A stretch of DNA of 64,000 nt from Paenibacillus polymyxa M1 (GTDB taxonomy: Bacteria > Bacillota > Bacilli > Paenibacillales > Paenibacillaceae), in contig NC_017542.1 in the NCBI RefSeq assembly GCF_000237325.1, positions 673,001 through 737,000 of the forward strand, read 5' to 3'. The position numbers were made by a program, and so were the translations under genes. Shown here in pieces: positions 9,546 to 19,285 of this stretch. Positions within the stretch are counted from its first letter, which is position 1. Each line of letters begins with the position of its first letter. The notes beneath the pieces are model-generated. The model saw only the letters and a list, made by a program, of their open reading frames with translations, was not told where the DNA came from and did no database searches.

Positions 9546-9574
9546 ATGCCCCTTTTTGTATAAAAGGGGCATTT
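9546..9574 (+). terminator. Terminator after the alpha-galactosidase gene
   Basis: ATGCCCCTTTT and TAAAAGGGGCAT pair around a short loop and are followed by TTTT. It separates the alpha-galactosidase from the downstream sensor kinase operon. Confidence 0.8.
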
Positions 9575-9611
9575 TGCGCGCAGCAGCCGTACTGATTGGG
9601 GAGGACAAGCC

Positions 9612-11393
9612 ATGTTTTTTATACGAATGATGAATGACATGAAACTGAGAAAGAAGATGACGCTTACATTCATTTCGGTAGCTGTTCTTCCATTGCTGTT
9701 ATGCGGCCTGTTTCTGACTGGGAAGCTTCGAGAGGCCGTCATTAAGGACGCCTTTATGCAAGCATCCAACAACGTTGAGCGGGTCCAAAATCGTACAGAA
9801 GAACTGATTAAAGTGCCGCTGGACATCTCGTATCGGCTAACCAATGACAATCGGATGAAAATGGTGGCCAGCCAAAAGTATGACAGCTACATCGAAGTCA
9901 TTCAGGCCTACCGGGAGTATACAGGTATTCGTGACTACCTCCAGTTGTACAAAGAGATATCCGGCATCCGTGTCTATGTCCCTAATCCTGGAGCACTTAA
10001 CAATTGGGAATTTATCCAGCCGGATGATAGGATCATAACCGCAGATTGGTACAAGGAGGCCATCGCGCAGAAGGGATTGGCCGGCTGGAATTTAATCAAG
10101 GATGAGAGGTACAATGCCGATTATCTCAGCCTGATTCGATCATTCTCAGTAAATTCACCAGGGCGAAAAGGGGTTCTGGTCATAAATGTGAACCAGCGCC
10201 AATTAAATTCAATCCTGAATCAGGAATCGTTCCCTACCTTGATCGTGGATAGCCGGAATCAGATTGTCGCGTCCAATGAAGCAGAGTTGTTTGGGAAGAA
10301 TCTATCTGAAATTCATGCCGACGAAAATATACTTTTCCAACAGGAAGGAAGTTACAACACACTCATTAACGGAAAAGCATCGAAAGTGGTGATCGCAAAT
10401 CTAACTCCACAGAACAGCTGGAATGGACTTCGCATTATTTCCGTTTTTTCCGTTTCTGAAATTACCCGAGATGCTAATCAAGTGATATGGCTCGGCGGAG
10501 TCGTGATCACAGCTAGTCTAATATTTGCAGCCTTACTTATCTATGCTTCTGCTTCGCTATTATCCAGAAGGCTTCTCCGCTTGAGCAAGCATATGACCCA
10601 AGTAGGGGCGGGTTCATGGGAAACCTATCTCCATATCGACGGAAAAGATGAAGTTGGTCTACTATCGAGGGAATTTAACGCGCTCGTCAGTAACGTAAAC
10701 CATTTGGTCCAGGAGGTTCAAGAAACGAATCGTCAGAAAAACCTGGTGGAGCAGAGACAGAACGAGATCAAGTTCAAAATGCTGGCAAGCCAGATCAACC
10801 CGCATTTTCTCTTCAATTCTCTAGAGTCCATTAGAATGGAGGCCCACATTCGCCAACAGGACGATATCGCTAAAGCAGTCTGGCAGTTGAGCGCGTTGTT
10901 GCGCAGCAGTCTGGAGGCCGGTAACGACAAGATTCCACTGCGTAAAGAGCTTGAGCAAGTGTGCTGTTATCTTGATCTTCAAAAATTCCGGTATGAAGAC
11001 CGTTTGGAGTATCGCTTAATGGTTGATCCGGATTTGGAGGAAACACTGGTTCCACCTCTGATTATTCAACCATTGGTGGAGAATTCTATTGTACACGGTC
11101 TGGATAATCAAGCAGAAGGAGCTGTCATTGAAGTGAAAGTTAAGAAAATCCCGGAGGGGGTTCGAGTTATGGTATGTGACAACGGCGCCGGTTTCACGGA
11201 CGATCGTCTCGTCCTTGTACAAGCAGAGCTTGCTGCATCTGTACATGAACAGGAGGTCCAGCGAATTGGACTACGAAACGTAAATGATCGTCTCGTCTTA
11301 CTATATGGGACCTCTAGTGCCTTACATATTGAGAGCGAGCCTGGAAAAGGCACTTGTATTCAGTTTTTCATACCTGGAGGTGAAACCAAATGA
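9612..11393 (+). CDS. YesM-type membrane sensor histidine kinase
   Basis: This 593-residue kinase has a transmembrane helix near residues 20-40, an extracellular dCACHE-like region, a second transmembrane helix near 295-320, and a HAMP domain. The His_kinase domain has the phospho-acceptor in SQINPHFLFNSLESIRMEA (about H398). The HATPase domain has an N-box in PLVENSIVHGL and the G-box DNGAGF. This is the LytS/YesM class that works with YesN-type AraC regulators on carbohydrate uptake. GGGGAGGA precedes ATG 9612. The stop overlaps the start of the regulator gene (ATGA), so the two are translationally coupled. Confidence 0.93.
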   Translation: MFFIRMMNDMKLRKKMTLTFISVAVLPLLLCGLFLTGKLREAVIKDAFMQASNNVERVQNRTEELIKVPLDISYRLTNDNRMKMVASQKYDSYIEVIQAYREYTGIRDYLQLYKEISGIRVYVPNPGALNNWEFIQPDDRIITADWYKEAIAQKGLAGWNLIKDERYNADYLSLIRSFSVNSPGRKGVLVINVNQRQLNSILNQESFPTLIVDSRNQIVASNEAELFGKNLSEIHADENILFQQEGSYNTLINGKASKVVIANLTPQNSWNGLRIISVFSVSEITRDANQVIWLGGVVITASLIFAALLIYASASLLSRRLLRLSKHMTQVGAGSWETYLHIDGKDEVGLLSREFNALVSNVNHLVQEVQETNRQKNLVEQRQNEIKFKMLASQINPHFLFNSLESIRMEAHIRQQDDIAKAVWQLSALLRSSLEAGNDKIPLRKELEQVCCYLDLQKFRYEDRLEYRLMVDPDLEETLVPPLIIQPLVENSIVHGLDNQAEGAVIEVKVKKIPEGVRVMVCDNGAGFTDDRLVLVQAELAASVHEQEVQRIGLRNVNDRLVLLYGTSSALHIESEPGKGTCIQFFIPGGETK

Positions 11394-12940
11394 TTAAGGT
11401 AGTCATCGTTGACGATGAACCGAAGCTTCGTCAAGGGCTTCAAACACTGATTCCATGGGAAAGCCTCGGATGTATCGTTACAGCTACGGCAGCCAATGGA
11501 AAAGAAGCATTGGAAGTCATCGAGGAAAAAGCTCCTGATGTCGTAATTGTCGATATCCGCATGCCGGTTATGGATGGCTTACAGTTGATTGAGCACTTGA
11601 GATCCGGTGGTCATCATTTGCATTTTATAATCCTCAGTGGATATGCCGACTTCGAGTATGCCAAACAAGCGATTAAATACGGGGTGTTCGGCTATCTCCT
11701 TAAACCGGTCGACATTGATGAAATGACGTCCAGTATAAAACGGATACGCGAGCGAATCGAAGAGGAGCGCCTTCAAGAGGAGTGGCGTAAGAGAGAGGTT
11801 ATTAATCGCGATTTATACCTGCACAGTCTGCTCGTCCCTCAAGAGAAAACTGAAGATCCCGCCAAGTTGAGAAGTAAAGCAATAGAAGCGGATTTGTTGT
11901 GGACCAGCTACGAAGTCGTGGTCGTCTACCCGCGTGTTTCCGAAGTAGACCGTTCCGATGTCGCATACCAGCTTTCGAATGGATTAAAGGCAAAGATCGA
12001 GGGGCAGATGATGGGGCTTGTCACAGTAATCCCACCGTATACAGTCCTGTTGCTCAACGCGCCGCTGCGCGGAAGAGAACGGCGTGAAATTCTGCACAAT
12101 GAGATTCGTAATGCTGCGGGTAATGTTAGGTTCGTCGCTGCAACCGGAGGGGCAGTATCTGCTCCTGAAGATATTTGTAAATCTTTTTTAAAGGCCCAGG
12201 AAGCGGTAAAACAATCCTTTTTCAGTGAGAAGAACCGACTGCTAGGTCCGCATCCTTTCTTTTCTCCTGCGCTGGATTCCCCCCGATTATCTGCTGATAA
12301 AGCTGAAGAAACGATGGAGGAATTCATCTTCCGCCTGTATTACAGTCTGGAAGTAGGGAACCAGACTGTAATACTTCCATTGTTGAACGAGGCGGCAGCA
12401 TTTTTTCTCCAACAGGGGCAAGATGAGAAGTCGATCAAAGAGTCGTTCTTCTTTCTGTCCAATGCGGTCATTCACAAGCTGACCGCGGGTTTCTGTATCG
12501 AGTTGAAAGAGACGGAGGAAGTTTCCCGTTTTTTGAATGGGATATACCAGCATGATCATTTACATGATCTTTTGGAAGAGACCTACCGTTTCCTGCTAGC
12601 TTTGGCGAAAGACTCCGAACCTCGTGGAAAGGAGCAGGAATTCAAAAAAATGATCGACTTCATTCACAGTCATTATACAGACAACCTGAAGCTGGAAACG
12701 CTGGCTGGACTACTAAACTATAGTACTGCCTATTTGGGTCAGCTATTCAAGAACAAGACTGGGGAGTACTTTAACACCTATCTGGACAGAGTCCGTATCC
12801 ACAAGGCAAAGGAGTTGCTGGACCAGGGAATGAAAGTTTACGAAGTCGCTGAAAGCGTCGGCTATACAAGTGTTAACTACTTTTACAGCAAGTTCAAAAG
12901 GTACGAAGGCTGTTCACCGTCGGAATATAGAAATCCATAA
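11390..12940 (+). CDS. YesN-type response regulator with AraC DNA-binding domain
   Basis: The 516-residue protein starts with a CheY-like receiver (VIVDDEPKLRQGL, phospho-acceptor D in VIVDIRMPVMDGL, KPVD loop). A long linker follows, then a C-terminal AraC helix-turn-helix pair (LETLAGLLNYSTAYLGQLFK, VAESVGYTSVNYFYSKFKR, GCSPSEYR). It pairs with the overlapping YesM kinase and probably activates the ABC importer immediately downstream. In this family the signal is usually an extracellular oligosaccharide; here manno- or galactomanno-oligosaccharides are the best guess from context. Confidence 0.93.
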   Translation: MIKVVIVDDEPKLRQGLQTLIPWESLGCIVTATAANGKEALEVIEEKAPDVVIVDIRMPVMDGLQLIEHLRSGGHHLHFIILSGYADFEYAKQAIKYGVFGYLLKPVDIDEMTSSIKRIRERIEEERLQEEWRKREVINRDLYLHSLLVPQEKTEDPAKLRSKAIEADLLWTSYEVVVVYPRVSEVDRSDVAYQLSNGLKAKIEGQMMGLVTVIPPYTVLLLNAPLRGRERREILHNEIRNAAGNVRFVAATGGAVSAPEDICKSFLKAQEAVKQSFFSEKNRLLGPHPFFSPALDSPRLSADKAEETMEEFIFRLYYSLEVGNQTVILPLLNEAAAFFLQQGQDEKSIKESFFFLSNAVIHKLTAGFCIELKETEEVSRFLNGIYQHDHLHDLLEETYRFLLALAKDSEPRGKEQEFKKMIDFIHSHYTDNLKLETLAGLLNYSTAYLGQLFKNKTGEYFNTYLDRVRIHKAKELLDQGMKVYEVAESVGYTSVNYFYSKFKRYEGCSPSEYRNP

Positions 12941-13025
12941 TTTGTGGATGATTTTTCCCGAAATCCGTTGTATGGGCTCTGACTCTCCTCTGTTTTATGA
13001 TGGATTTAAGAGAGGGGATGAAAAA

Positions 13026-13982
13026 ATGAAAGCGGTAACAGCGAATTCGGAAAACGTATACAACAAACCAAAGCGGAATGCTTGGAAGGTATTTAAAAGC
13101 CAAAGGTATCTTTATTATATGTCCATTCCGTTTGTGATCTGGGTCTTCATCTTTCAGTATTTGCCGCTATGGGGCTGGACAATGGCATTTCAGAAATACA
13201 GACCCGGTTTGAGTTTTTTTGAACAGAAGTGGGTGGGCTTGGAGCATTTTCGTACTTTGTTCCAAGATGATCATTTTTACCAAGTACTGCGGAACACGTT
13301 GGCTATGAGTCTTATGGGACTGGTCGCTGGTTTTATTGTACCGGTTGTCTTTGCTCTATTGCTCAACGAGGTCCGTATTCAGGTTGTAAAACGATTTGTT
13401 CAGACTGTATCTTATCTGCCGCACTTTGTTTCATGGGTGGTTGCTGCAGGCATTGTCACCAAAATGCTTTCAGCGGATGGTGGTGTCGTAAACGATATGC
13501 TCATGGGTCTAGGCATCATCGATCAGCCAGTCCAGTTTATGGCCCAAGGTAAATTATTTTGGTGGGTTGTAACTTTCGGAGACATCTGGAAGGAAACCGG
13601 TTGGAACGCTATTATTTATCTGGCTGCCATCGCCGGTATTGGTCCTGAATTATACGAGGCTGCACGGGTGGACGGCGCTAGCCGATTCCAGCAAATGTGG
13701 CACATTACGCTGCCGGGGATCCGGCCGACCATTATCATTCTCCTGATTATGTCTATTGGCCATCTGCTCGGTACGGGATTCGAGAAGCAATTTCTGCTCG
13801 GCAATCACCTGGTCATCGATTACTCTGAAGTACTTGATTTGTATGCGCTTAATTATGGTCTGGCGATGGGACGCTACTCTTTCGGGACGGCCATTAATAT
13901 CTTCAATTCGGTGATAAGCCTGGTCCTATTGTTTGCGGCTAACGGAATCTTTAAGCGCTATACCAACGAGAGCATTATGTAA
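13026..13982 (+). CDS. ABC sugar transporter permease, LplB type
   Basis: This is one of two membrane subunits of a carbohydrate uptake 1-type ABC importer. About six transmembrane helices are visible, and the cytoplasmic EAA loop reads EAARVDGASRFQQMWHITLP. The ribosome site AGAGAGGGG at 13009-13017 precedes ATG 13026; the frame is open further upstream, but that overlaps the regulator gene. Length is 318 residues. No ATPase gene is present, as is common for LplABC-type systems, which often share an MsmX-like ATPase. Confidence 0.92.
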   Translation: MKAVTANSENVYNKPKRNAWKVFKSQRYLYYMSIPFVIWVFIFQYLPLWGWTMAFQKYRPGLSFFEQKWVGLEHFRTLFQDDHFYQVLRNTLAMSLMGLVAGFIVPVVFALLLNEVRIQVVKRFVQTVSYLPHFVSWVVAAGIVTKMLSADGGVVNDMLMGLGIIDQPVQFMAQGKLFWWVVTFGDIWKETGWNAIIYLAAIAGIGPELYEAARVDGASRFQQMWHITLPGIRPTIIILLIMSIGHLLGTGFEKQFLLGNHLVIDYSEVLDLYALNYGLAMGRYSFGTAINIFNSVISLVLLFAANGIFKRYTNESIM

Positions 13983-13996
13983 GGAGGAGAATAGAC

Positions 13997-14935
13997 ATGG
14001 AGGCTGTCAAAAGCACTACGCCGGTCAGCGGATTAAATAACAAGCTTAAGTCTAAATCACCACAAGACCGAATCCTAGAGGTAGTTGTTTATGTTTTCAT
14101 GATTGTGGTAACCGTTCTGACGATCTACCCGTTCTTAAATGTGCTGGCTATCTCTTTTAACGATTCGGTGGACACCATTAGAGGTGGAATCACCATCTGG
14201 CCAAGGCAATTTACTTTGAAAAATTACGATTTGATTTTCACCTATGAGGGGTTAATCACTGGATTCAAAATCTCCTTTCTGCGGACCGTCATTGGCACCG
14301 TAGCGGGCTTGGTCAGCGGCTCGATGCTTGCCTATACGCTTGCACGAAGTGATTTTCAAGCCAGAAGGTTCATCTCAATTTTTCTTGCTGTTACCATGTA
14401 TGTTTCCGGAGGGTTAATTCCAGGTTTTATCCTGATGAAGGAATTGCATTTAATTGATACATTTGCCGTCTATATTTTACCGGGCCTTGTAAGTGCGTTT
14501 AACGTCTTCATTATTCGTTCCTTCATTGATGGTCTGCCTTATGCGTTACAGGAATCAGCTAAGCTGGATGGTGCCAACGATTTCACGATCTACTGGCGCG
14601 TTATTCTTCCTCTTTGCAAACCAGCATTAGCGACCGTAGCGCTCTTCTTGGCGGTTGGACAATGGAACTCTTGGTTCGATACTTATCTGTTTAATGGGTC
14701 CAACGAATCGTTGACGACCCTGCAATATGAATTGATGAAAATTTTGCAAAGTACGACAACAAGCGCAACCAATTCCCAGGACGCTGCCAATATGGCGGAG
14801 CGTATGGCACAGGTCTCGCCGGAATCCGTCAAAATGGCAATCACCATCATTGTTACCGTACCGATTCTAATCGTCTATCCTTTTCTGCAAAAATATTTTG
14901 TTAAAGGTATGACGCTTGGAGCGGTAAAAAGCTAA
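13997..14935 (+). CDS. ABC sugar transporter permease, LplC type
   Basis: This is the second membrane subunit of the importer, 312 residues with six predicted helices and the EAA loop ESAKLDGANDFTIYWRVILP. AAGGAGGAG ends 8 bases before ATG 13997, and the gene follows the first permease by 14 bases. The C-terminus (FVKGMTLGAVKS) matches the usual end of the LplC/YtcP group. Confidence 0.92.
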   Translation: MEAVKSTTPVSGLNNKLKSKSPQDRILEVVVYVFMIVVTVLTIYPFLNVLAISFNDSVDTIRGGITIWPRQFTLKNYDLIFTYEGLITGFKISFLRTVIGTVAGLVSGSMLAYTLARSDFQARRFISIFLAVTMYVSGGLIPGFILMKELHLIDTFAVYILPGLVSAFNVFIIRSFIDGLPYALQESAKLDGANDFTIYWRVILPLCKPALATVALFLAVGQWNSWFDTYLFNGSNESLTTLQYELMKILQSTTTSATNSQDAANMAERMAQVSPESVKMAITIIVTVPILIVYPFLQKYFVKGMTLGAVKS

Positions 14936-14973
14936 AACGAGGCAACATTCATTATAAGGGGAGGTTTAGCTCC

Positions 14974-16653
14974 ATGAAGTCAAGAAAAAATAGAATGATC
15001 GTATCTTTTGTAATGTCACTAACTTTAGTGGCGACCCTTGCAGGGTGTAGTGGTAATAATCCGTCTGAGGCTACCAAGGCCGTAACAACAGGCGACATCA
15101 CGCTTACTTATTTTTCGGAAGACTCCAGTACAAATTGGAATAACATGAAGGATGAAGTCGGTAAGGTCATCGCTGAAAAAACCGGAGTAACCCTAGATGC
15201 TGAATTCGCTGTCGGAGACCCGGTCCAAAAGATTTCATTGATTGCAGCCACAGGAAACTATCCTGATTTAATCGCTGCTAAGGCGGATGTCGGCAAACTT
15301 GTCGATGCTGGTGCAATTATTGATCTGACGGATTTGATCGACAAGCATGCACCGAATATCAAAAAAATGCTGGGAGACAAGCTTGTTCGGACGAAGTACA
15401 GTTTGGATGATCAATCCATCTATGTTATTCCGACCTGGTCTGCTGTCGAAGAGGAAAAAATCAAACCCGACGTAGGATTTAAACTCCAACACCGTGTCGT
15501 CAAGGAAGCGGGATACCCGGACATTCGTACGGTACAGGATTTTGAAAAAGTCATTAAGGACTATATCACCAAGCATCCGACGGACGAAAATGGCAACAAA
15601 AATATCGGACTGTCCCTAAATGCCGACGATTGGCATATGTACCAGGTAACGAATTCAGGCTTCCAAACGACCGGGGGACCAGACGACGGCGAATACTTCA
15701 TCGATCAAAAAACACACCAAGCGACTTATCATTTCCGCCGGCCGGAAGAAAAAGAATATTTCCGCTGGTTGAATCACATGAATGCCATTGGATTGCTGGA
15801 CCCAGAAAGCTTCGTACAGAAGACAGACCAGTTTAAGGCGAAGGTAGCTTCAGGCCGCGTACTGGGTCTGGCCGATCCGGAATGGGACTATGGCGACGGA
15901 CAAAATGCGCTGAAGGCGGAGGGCAAATTCGATCAGACTTACGGTCATTATCCAGTCACCATGAGCAAGGAATATAAAGACACCAACTTCTGGCTGCCTG
16001 GTTTTGATGGGGGATACGGAATCTCGATCTCTAGCAAGTGTAAGGACCCGGTACGTGCTATCCAGTTCCTCGACTTTCTGGCATCGGAAGAGGGTCAAGT
16101 CCTGAATAATTGGGGGATTGAAGGCAAGCATTACACAGTTAAAGACGGCAAACGGACGATTATTCCGGCCGTACTTGAACGGATGAACAATGACAATGCG
16201 GCTTTCCAAAAAGAGTCTGGAATCGGTCTATATTGGAACTTGATGGTCCATTATGGTGATGGCATTAAGGACTCGACTGGCAACTATTTTACTCGTAGTT
16301 ATCCGGAACTGCTGACAGCGACTTATAACAAGTCGGAGAAGGAAGTGCTAAAGGCCTATAAGATTGAGCACTGGAAGGATCTATTCCCGAAGGAAGATGA
16401 ATTCCAACCGAGAGCATATGGAGCAGCGTATACGATGCCTCTTCCCAATGACGATCCGGCTGTTATTCTCGGAGCCAAGATGAAGGATATTACATGGAAA
16501 CGGATTCCGGAAGCTGTCATGACCAAGCCGGAAAACTTCGACAAGGTTTGGGATGCCTATATGGCAGAACTGGAGAAAGCCGGAGTACAAGAAATGGAAC
16601 AATCCTTTACCAAGCATATCCAAGACCGAATTAAGCTGTGGTCCACTAACTAA
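14974..16653 (+). CDS. Extracellular sugar-binding lipoprotein, LplA type
   Basis: This is the substrate-binding component of the importer, 559 residues. The N-terminal lipoprotein signal has lipobox TLAGCSGNN at about residue 25. A large bacterial solute-binding protein of family 1 follows; length and features such as YGISISSKCKDPVRAIQFLDFL and EGQVLNNWGIEGKHY are typical of the LplA group. Its ribosome site (AAGGGGAGG) is strong, fitting high expression. The ligand is unknown but probably an oligosaccharide released by the neighbouring mannanase. Confidence 0.9.
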   Translation: MKSRKNRMIVSFVMSLTLVATLAGCSGNNPSEATKAVTTGDITLTYFSEDSSTNWNNMKDEVGKVIAEKTGVTLDAEFAVGDPVQKISLIAATGNYPDLIAAKADVGKLVDAGAIIDLTDLIDKHAPNIKKMLGDKLVRTKYSLDDQSIYVIPTWSAVEEEKIKPDVGFKLQHRVVKEAGYPDIRTVQDFEKVIKDYITKHPTDENGNKNIGLSLNADDWHMYQVTNSGFQTTGGPDDGEYFIDQKTHQATYHFRRPEEKEYFRWLNHMNAIGLLDPESFVQKTDQFKAKVASGRVLGLADPEWDYGDGQNALKAEGKFDQTYGHYPVTMSKEYKDTNFWLPGFDGGYGISISSKCKDPVRAIQFLDFLASEEGQVLNNWGIEGKHYTVKDGKRTIIPAVLERMNNDNAAFQKESGIGLYWNLMVHYGDGIKDSTGNYFTRSYPELLTATYNKSEKEVLKAYKIEHWKDLFPKEDEFQPRAYGAAYTMPLPNDDPAVILGAKMKDITWKRIPEAVMTKPENFDKVWDAYMAELEKAGVQEMEQSFTKHIQDRIKLWSTN

Positions 16654-16673
16654 CTCGTTTCGCATAAAAGAAC

Positions 16674-16718
16674 GGGGCCGTTTCCACTTTCCAATTGGAG
16701 AGGAGACGGTCCTTTTTC
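16674..16718 (+). terminator. Terminator after the sugar importer operon
   Basis: GGGGCCGTTTCCACTTTCC and GGAGAGGAGACGGTCC pair imperfectly and are followed by TTTTT. Confidence 0.7.
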
Positions 16719-16760
16719 ATTAAGGTTTGCGATAGACTGCATTCGTTCAGGTTATAAATC

Positions 16761-16806
16761 AAAAGCGGCCACCCCGGTTACTTTCTGAGGTGGCCGCTGT
16801 TCTTTA
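16761..16806 (-). terminator. Terminator after the mannanase gene
   Basis: AAAGCGGCCACCCC and GAGGTGGCCGCTGTT form a GC-rich stem. On the reverse strand it ends in a T-rich run, about 70 bases after the mannanase stop codon. Confidence 0.75.
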
Positions 16807-16875
16807 GAGACAGGCTTCTACGCTGCTTCATGGTGCTGGATGGGCCGGTACAGTTACGGATACGTTAAGAGTGCC

Positions 16876-18846
16876 TTACTCCGCTTCATTCTTGGACGAA
16901 GTAAATAGGTCTTGGGGAAGCTCATCCCTCGTAATCACGTAATCGCTGTTGAACACTTTTATGAGATGATCCAGGGAGTTATATTGTCCGTTGCGGATGA
17001 AGTCGCCTGTCCATGTGGTGAAAAAGAGCCAATGTGCTGAATATGTTTGAAGTAATTCAGGATCGCCAATCGGGCCGTTTTCGGACAGACCAACCAGCTT
17101 CTTGCCTTGCACGAGATTCACCAAGCTGTCATACTTGCCGATACTTGGGCTATAATTAGCCGCCTGGTTGTAGATATCCACACTTACAATATCGACGACA
17201 TCGTCTCCCGGATACCACTCGGGGCTCTCGGAGTTCCATACCCAGATCAGGTTGTTCAGGTGATGGTAGTTTGTTAGGCGGTCGTACATGATATGGTACA
17301 GTTGCTTGGCGGAGTCTGGCCCTTGGGCGCCCCACCAGAACCATTTGCCTTCCGCCTCGTGCAGCGGTCTCCACAGCACCGGAACGTGAGCGTCTTGGAG
17401 GCGTTTCAACTGAGCAGCAATAGCATCGATATCCCGTAGGATAAGCTGATACTCTTCCGACTCGGGATGAGTAAGCGCATATTGAACGTCGAATGTAGTA
17501 GCGTCCGTGTAAAACCCGCGCCACCATTCTTTGCCGGGAATATCATGCAGTCCCTTAGGAGCATTCCAGTGCCATGCGAATGTGACAATTCCACCTTCTT
17601 TGGCCCATTGAATCGCCTTTTCCACTTCAGTTGAGGTGGCGCCATGTTCGATGCGAGAGGGGGAATAATCCATCATGTCCGTTGATAATATGGCAGGATA
17701 CTTTCCAGTTTGGTCTTTAATCCACTGGGCATCCTCAAGAGTGTGCTGACCGGAAAGAATGTTGCTGCCGTAACTATCGACGAGATAACCCATAAGTGCC
17801 TTGGTTTCCGCAGTCGCATTCGGGTTTACTGGCTTTTTCTCAATCTGATACAGTTTCGGGGGGGACACTGCTGACAGCTTGACGTAGTCGATATGATATT
17901 GGTCCGAATCGACATTGAACTGTATGGTATTGTTTCCCGCACTCAGCATCAGTTTACCGCCAGATACCTCTGTGTAGCTTGCTGTTGTCGGGAGTGATGT
18001 TTCGCTGGTCTGGCCATTGACCACCAATTGGGTCTTTTTGTCTCCATTGGGGTTACTGTAACCGATTGCAAGATTGTAAAGCCCGCTTGAGGCTGCGTTA
18101 TAGGCAAAGGTTAACGACCCTGTGCCTTTAAAGGTTGCGTAACCGGTACCGGAATAACCCGTATCAGCAGCTTCGATGCTGACCTTACCAGTAATGGCTC
18201 CGTCTTCGGCTTCCATTTTGCTTATTGCAGCTGGCAGATTGGCGAATTCAACCTTCACATACTCGATCCCGTAATATCCCCAGCCTCTTGAAAAAGTCAG
18301 CTCGTTTGTGCCAGCATTCAGCATGATCTTAGTTACCATTTTCTCGTTCACCGCCGCACCTTTCGGAGGAGTAGCCAGCGTTATGTTTTCAGCCATGGTG
18401 CCATTGACCTTGATGCTGGTATCCTTGGAGCCAGTGTCCGCCGGAATGTAGTAGCCGAGGCTCAGCCTATAAAGACCTGCTGTAGGCACGTTCACTTTAA
18501 ACGTAGCCGTCCCGTCAGACTTGCCGGAATTAGGGTCATAGTCATAGAAGAAGGATACATAGCCATCGCCTTTATAAAGCGTATCGCCGGTATAGGGTGT
18601 ATCCCGTTTTTCTACACCGTAACCTTGAAGAATTGCATCTTTGGAGCTGACGACTATAGGAGAGGAATTGCCGTTAGTGGATAAATCTTGACTTGCATTC
18701 ATCACCGTTCGGTCTTCAACACCGGTGACCAAGGGAGCTGATTCTGCTTTTGCTAAGCTTGGAATTAAATTGAGAGATACCAACAAAAAGGATAAGAGAA
18801 CAAAGCTGAGAATACCGAAAGACCTTCTTTTCCATGGATCTGGCAT
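16876..18846 (-). CDS. Secreted beta-mannanase: GH26 with two CBM35-like modules
   Basis: This endo-beta-1,4-mannanase cuts mannan or galactomannan outside the cell. It has a signal peptide (hydrophobic stretch at about residues 12-32), then two related carbohydrate-binding modules (about 65-200 and 205-330). Each ends in a YYGIEYVKVE- or YHIDYVKLS-type strand. A C-terminal GH26 domain follows, with the acid/base in RPLHEAEGKWFWWG (E497) and the nucleophile in LVGLSENGP (E589). ATG 18846 is preferred because AAGGAG lies 8 bases before it; an in-frame GTG at 18855 overlaps that site. The gene converges on the importer operon. Two cre-like sites lie upstream, suggesting carbon catabolite repression. 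Confidence 0.93.
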   Translation of the reverse strand: MPDPWKRRSFGILSFVLLSFLLVSLNLIPSLAKAESAPLVTGVEDRTVMNASQDLSTNGNSSPIVVSSKDAILQGYGVEKRDTPYTGDTLYKGDGYVSFFYDYDPNSGKSDGTATFKVNVPTAGLYRLSLGYYIPADTGSKDTSIKVNGTMAENITLATPPKGAAVNEKMVTKIMLNAGTNELTFSRGWGYYGIEYVKVEFANLPAAISKMEAEDGAITGKVSIEAADTGYSGTGYATFKGTGSLTFAYNAASSGLYNLAIGYSNPNGDKKTQLVVNGQTSETSLPTTASYTEVSGGKLMLSAGNNTIQFNVDSDQYHIDYVKLSAVSPPKLYQIEKKPVNPNATAETKALMGYLVDSYGSNILSGQHTLEDAQWIKDQTGKYPAILSTDMMDYSPSRIEHGATSTEVEKAIQWAKEGGIVTFAWHWNAPKGLHDIPGKEWWRGFYTDATTFDVQYALTHPESEEYQLILRDIDAIAAQLKRLQDAHVPVLWRPLHEAEGKWFWWGAQGPDSAKQLYHIMYDRLTNYHHLNNLIWVWNSESPEWYPGDDVVDIVSVDIYNQAANYSPSIGKYDSLVNLVQGKKLVGLSENGPIGDPELLQTYSAHWLFFTTWTGDFIRNGQYNSLDHLIKVFNSDYVITRDELPQDLFTSSKNEAE

Positions 18847-18906
18847 ATTATTCACTCCTTGAATTAGTAGATGTTACCGCCTCGATTGACCTGCAACGTA
18901 TATTAC

Positions 18907-18920
18907 AGAAAACGCTTTCA
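18907..18920 (-). promoter_or_regulatory. cre-like CcpA site upstream of the mannanase
   Basis: On the mannanase strand the sequence reads TGAAAGCGTTTTCT, one base away from the consensus TGWAANCGNTNWCA. It lies about 60-75 bases before the start codon, placing it at or near the promoter. Confidence 0.65.
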
Positions 18921-19005
18921 TTAGTGTGTGCATATTAAGTACACTTTGAAGTAATCGATGACAGGTGAAAGACCAGCTTGCATTTTTAAGCATTCTTTCT
19001 TCATT

Positions 19006-19019
19006 TGTATGCGTTTTCA
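19006..19019 (+). promoter_or_regulatory. Second cre-like site
   Basis: TGTATGCGTTTTCA differs from the cre consensus at one position and lies about 85 bases farther upstream of the first site. Spaced cre pairs can cooperate in CcpA repression. Confidence 0.5.
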
Positions 19020-19043
19020 ATATTTGTCATTAATTTTTTAGGA

Positions 19044-19083
19044 CCTCACCTCTCTTTAATTTCATCATAAATTAGAGGCGAGG
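19044..19083. repeat. Imperfect inverted repeat between mannanase and GNAT genes
   Basis: CCTCACCTCT (19044-19053) and AGAGGCGAGG (19074-19083) pair at nine of ten positions around a 20-base AT-rich loop. No T-run follows, so it is more likely an operator or a leader structure than a terminator. The rest of 18847-19285 holds only the cre-like sites; no gene is seen. Confidence 0.4.
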
Positions 19084-19285
19084 CAGGAACCATACAATGA
19101 ATTTCGGAGAAAATCATCCTTAAATTATGGATTTTTATACTTCGATAGCAAACAATCTTTATATGTTTTGAAACGTATAACTCAAGATTGTTAAGGCTAC
19201 ATGGGATAAGCGGGAAGGATCGTTTCCATTTGTGGTATCATGCCAATAAGAATATTACCCACATGGGAATGAAAGGGACTAATAC

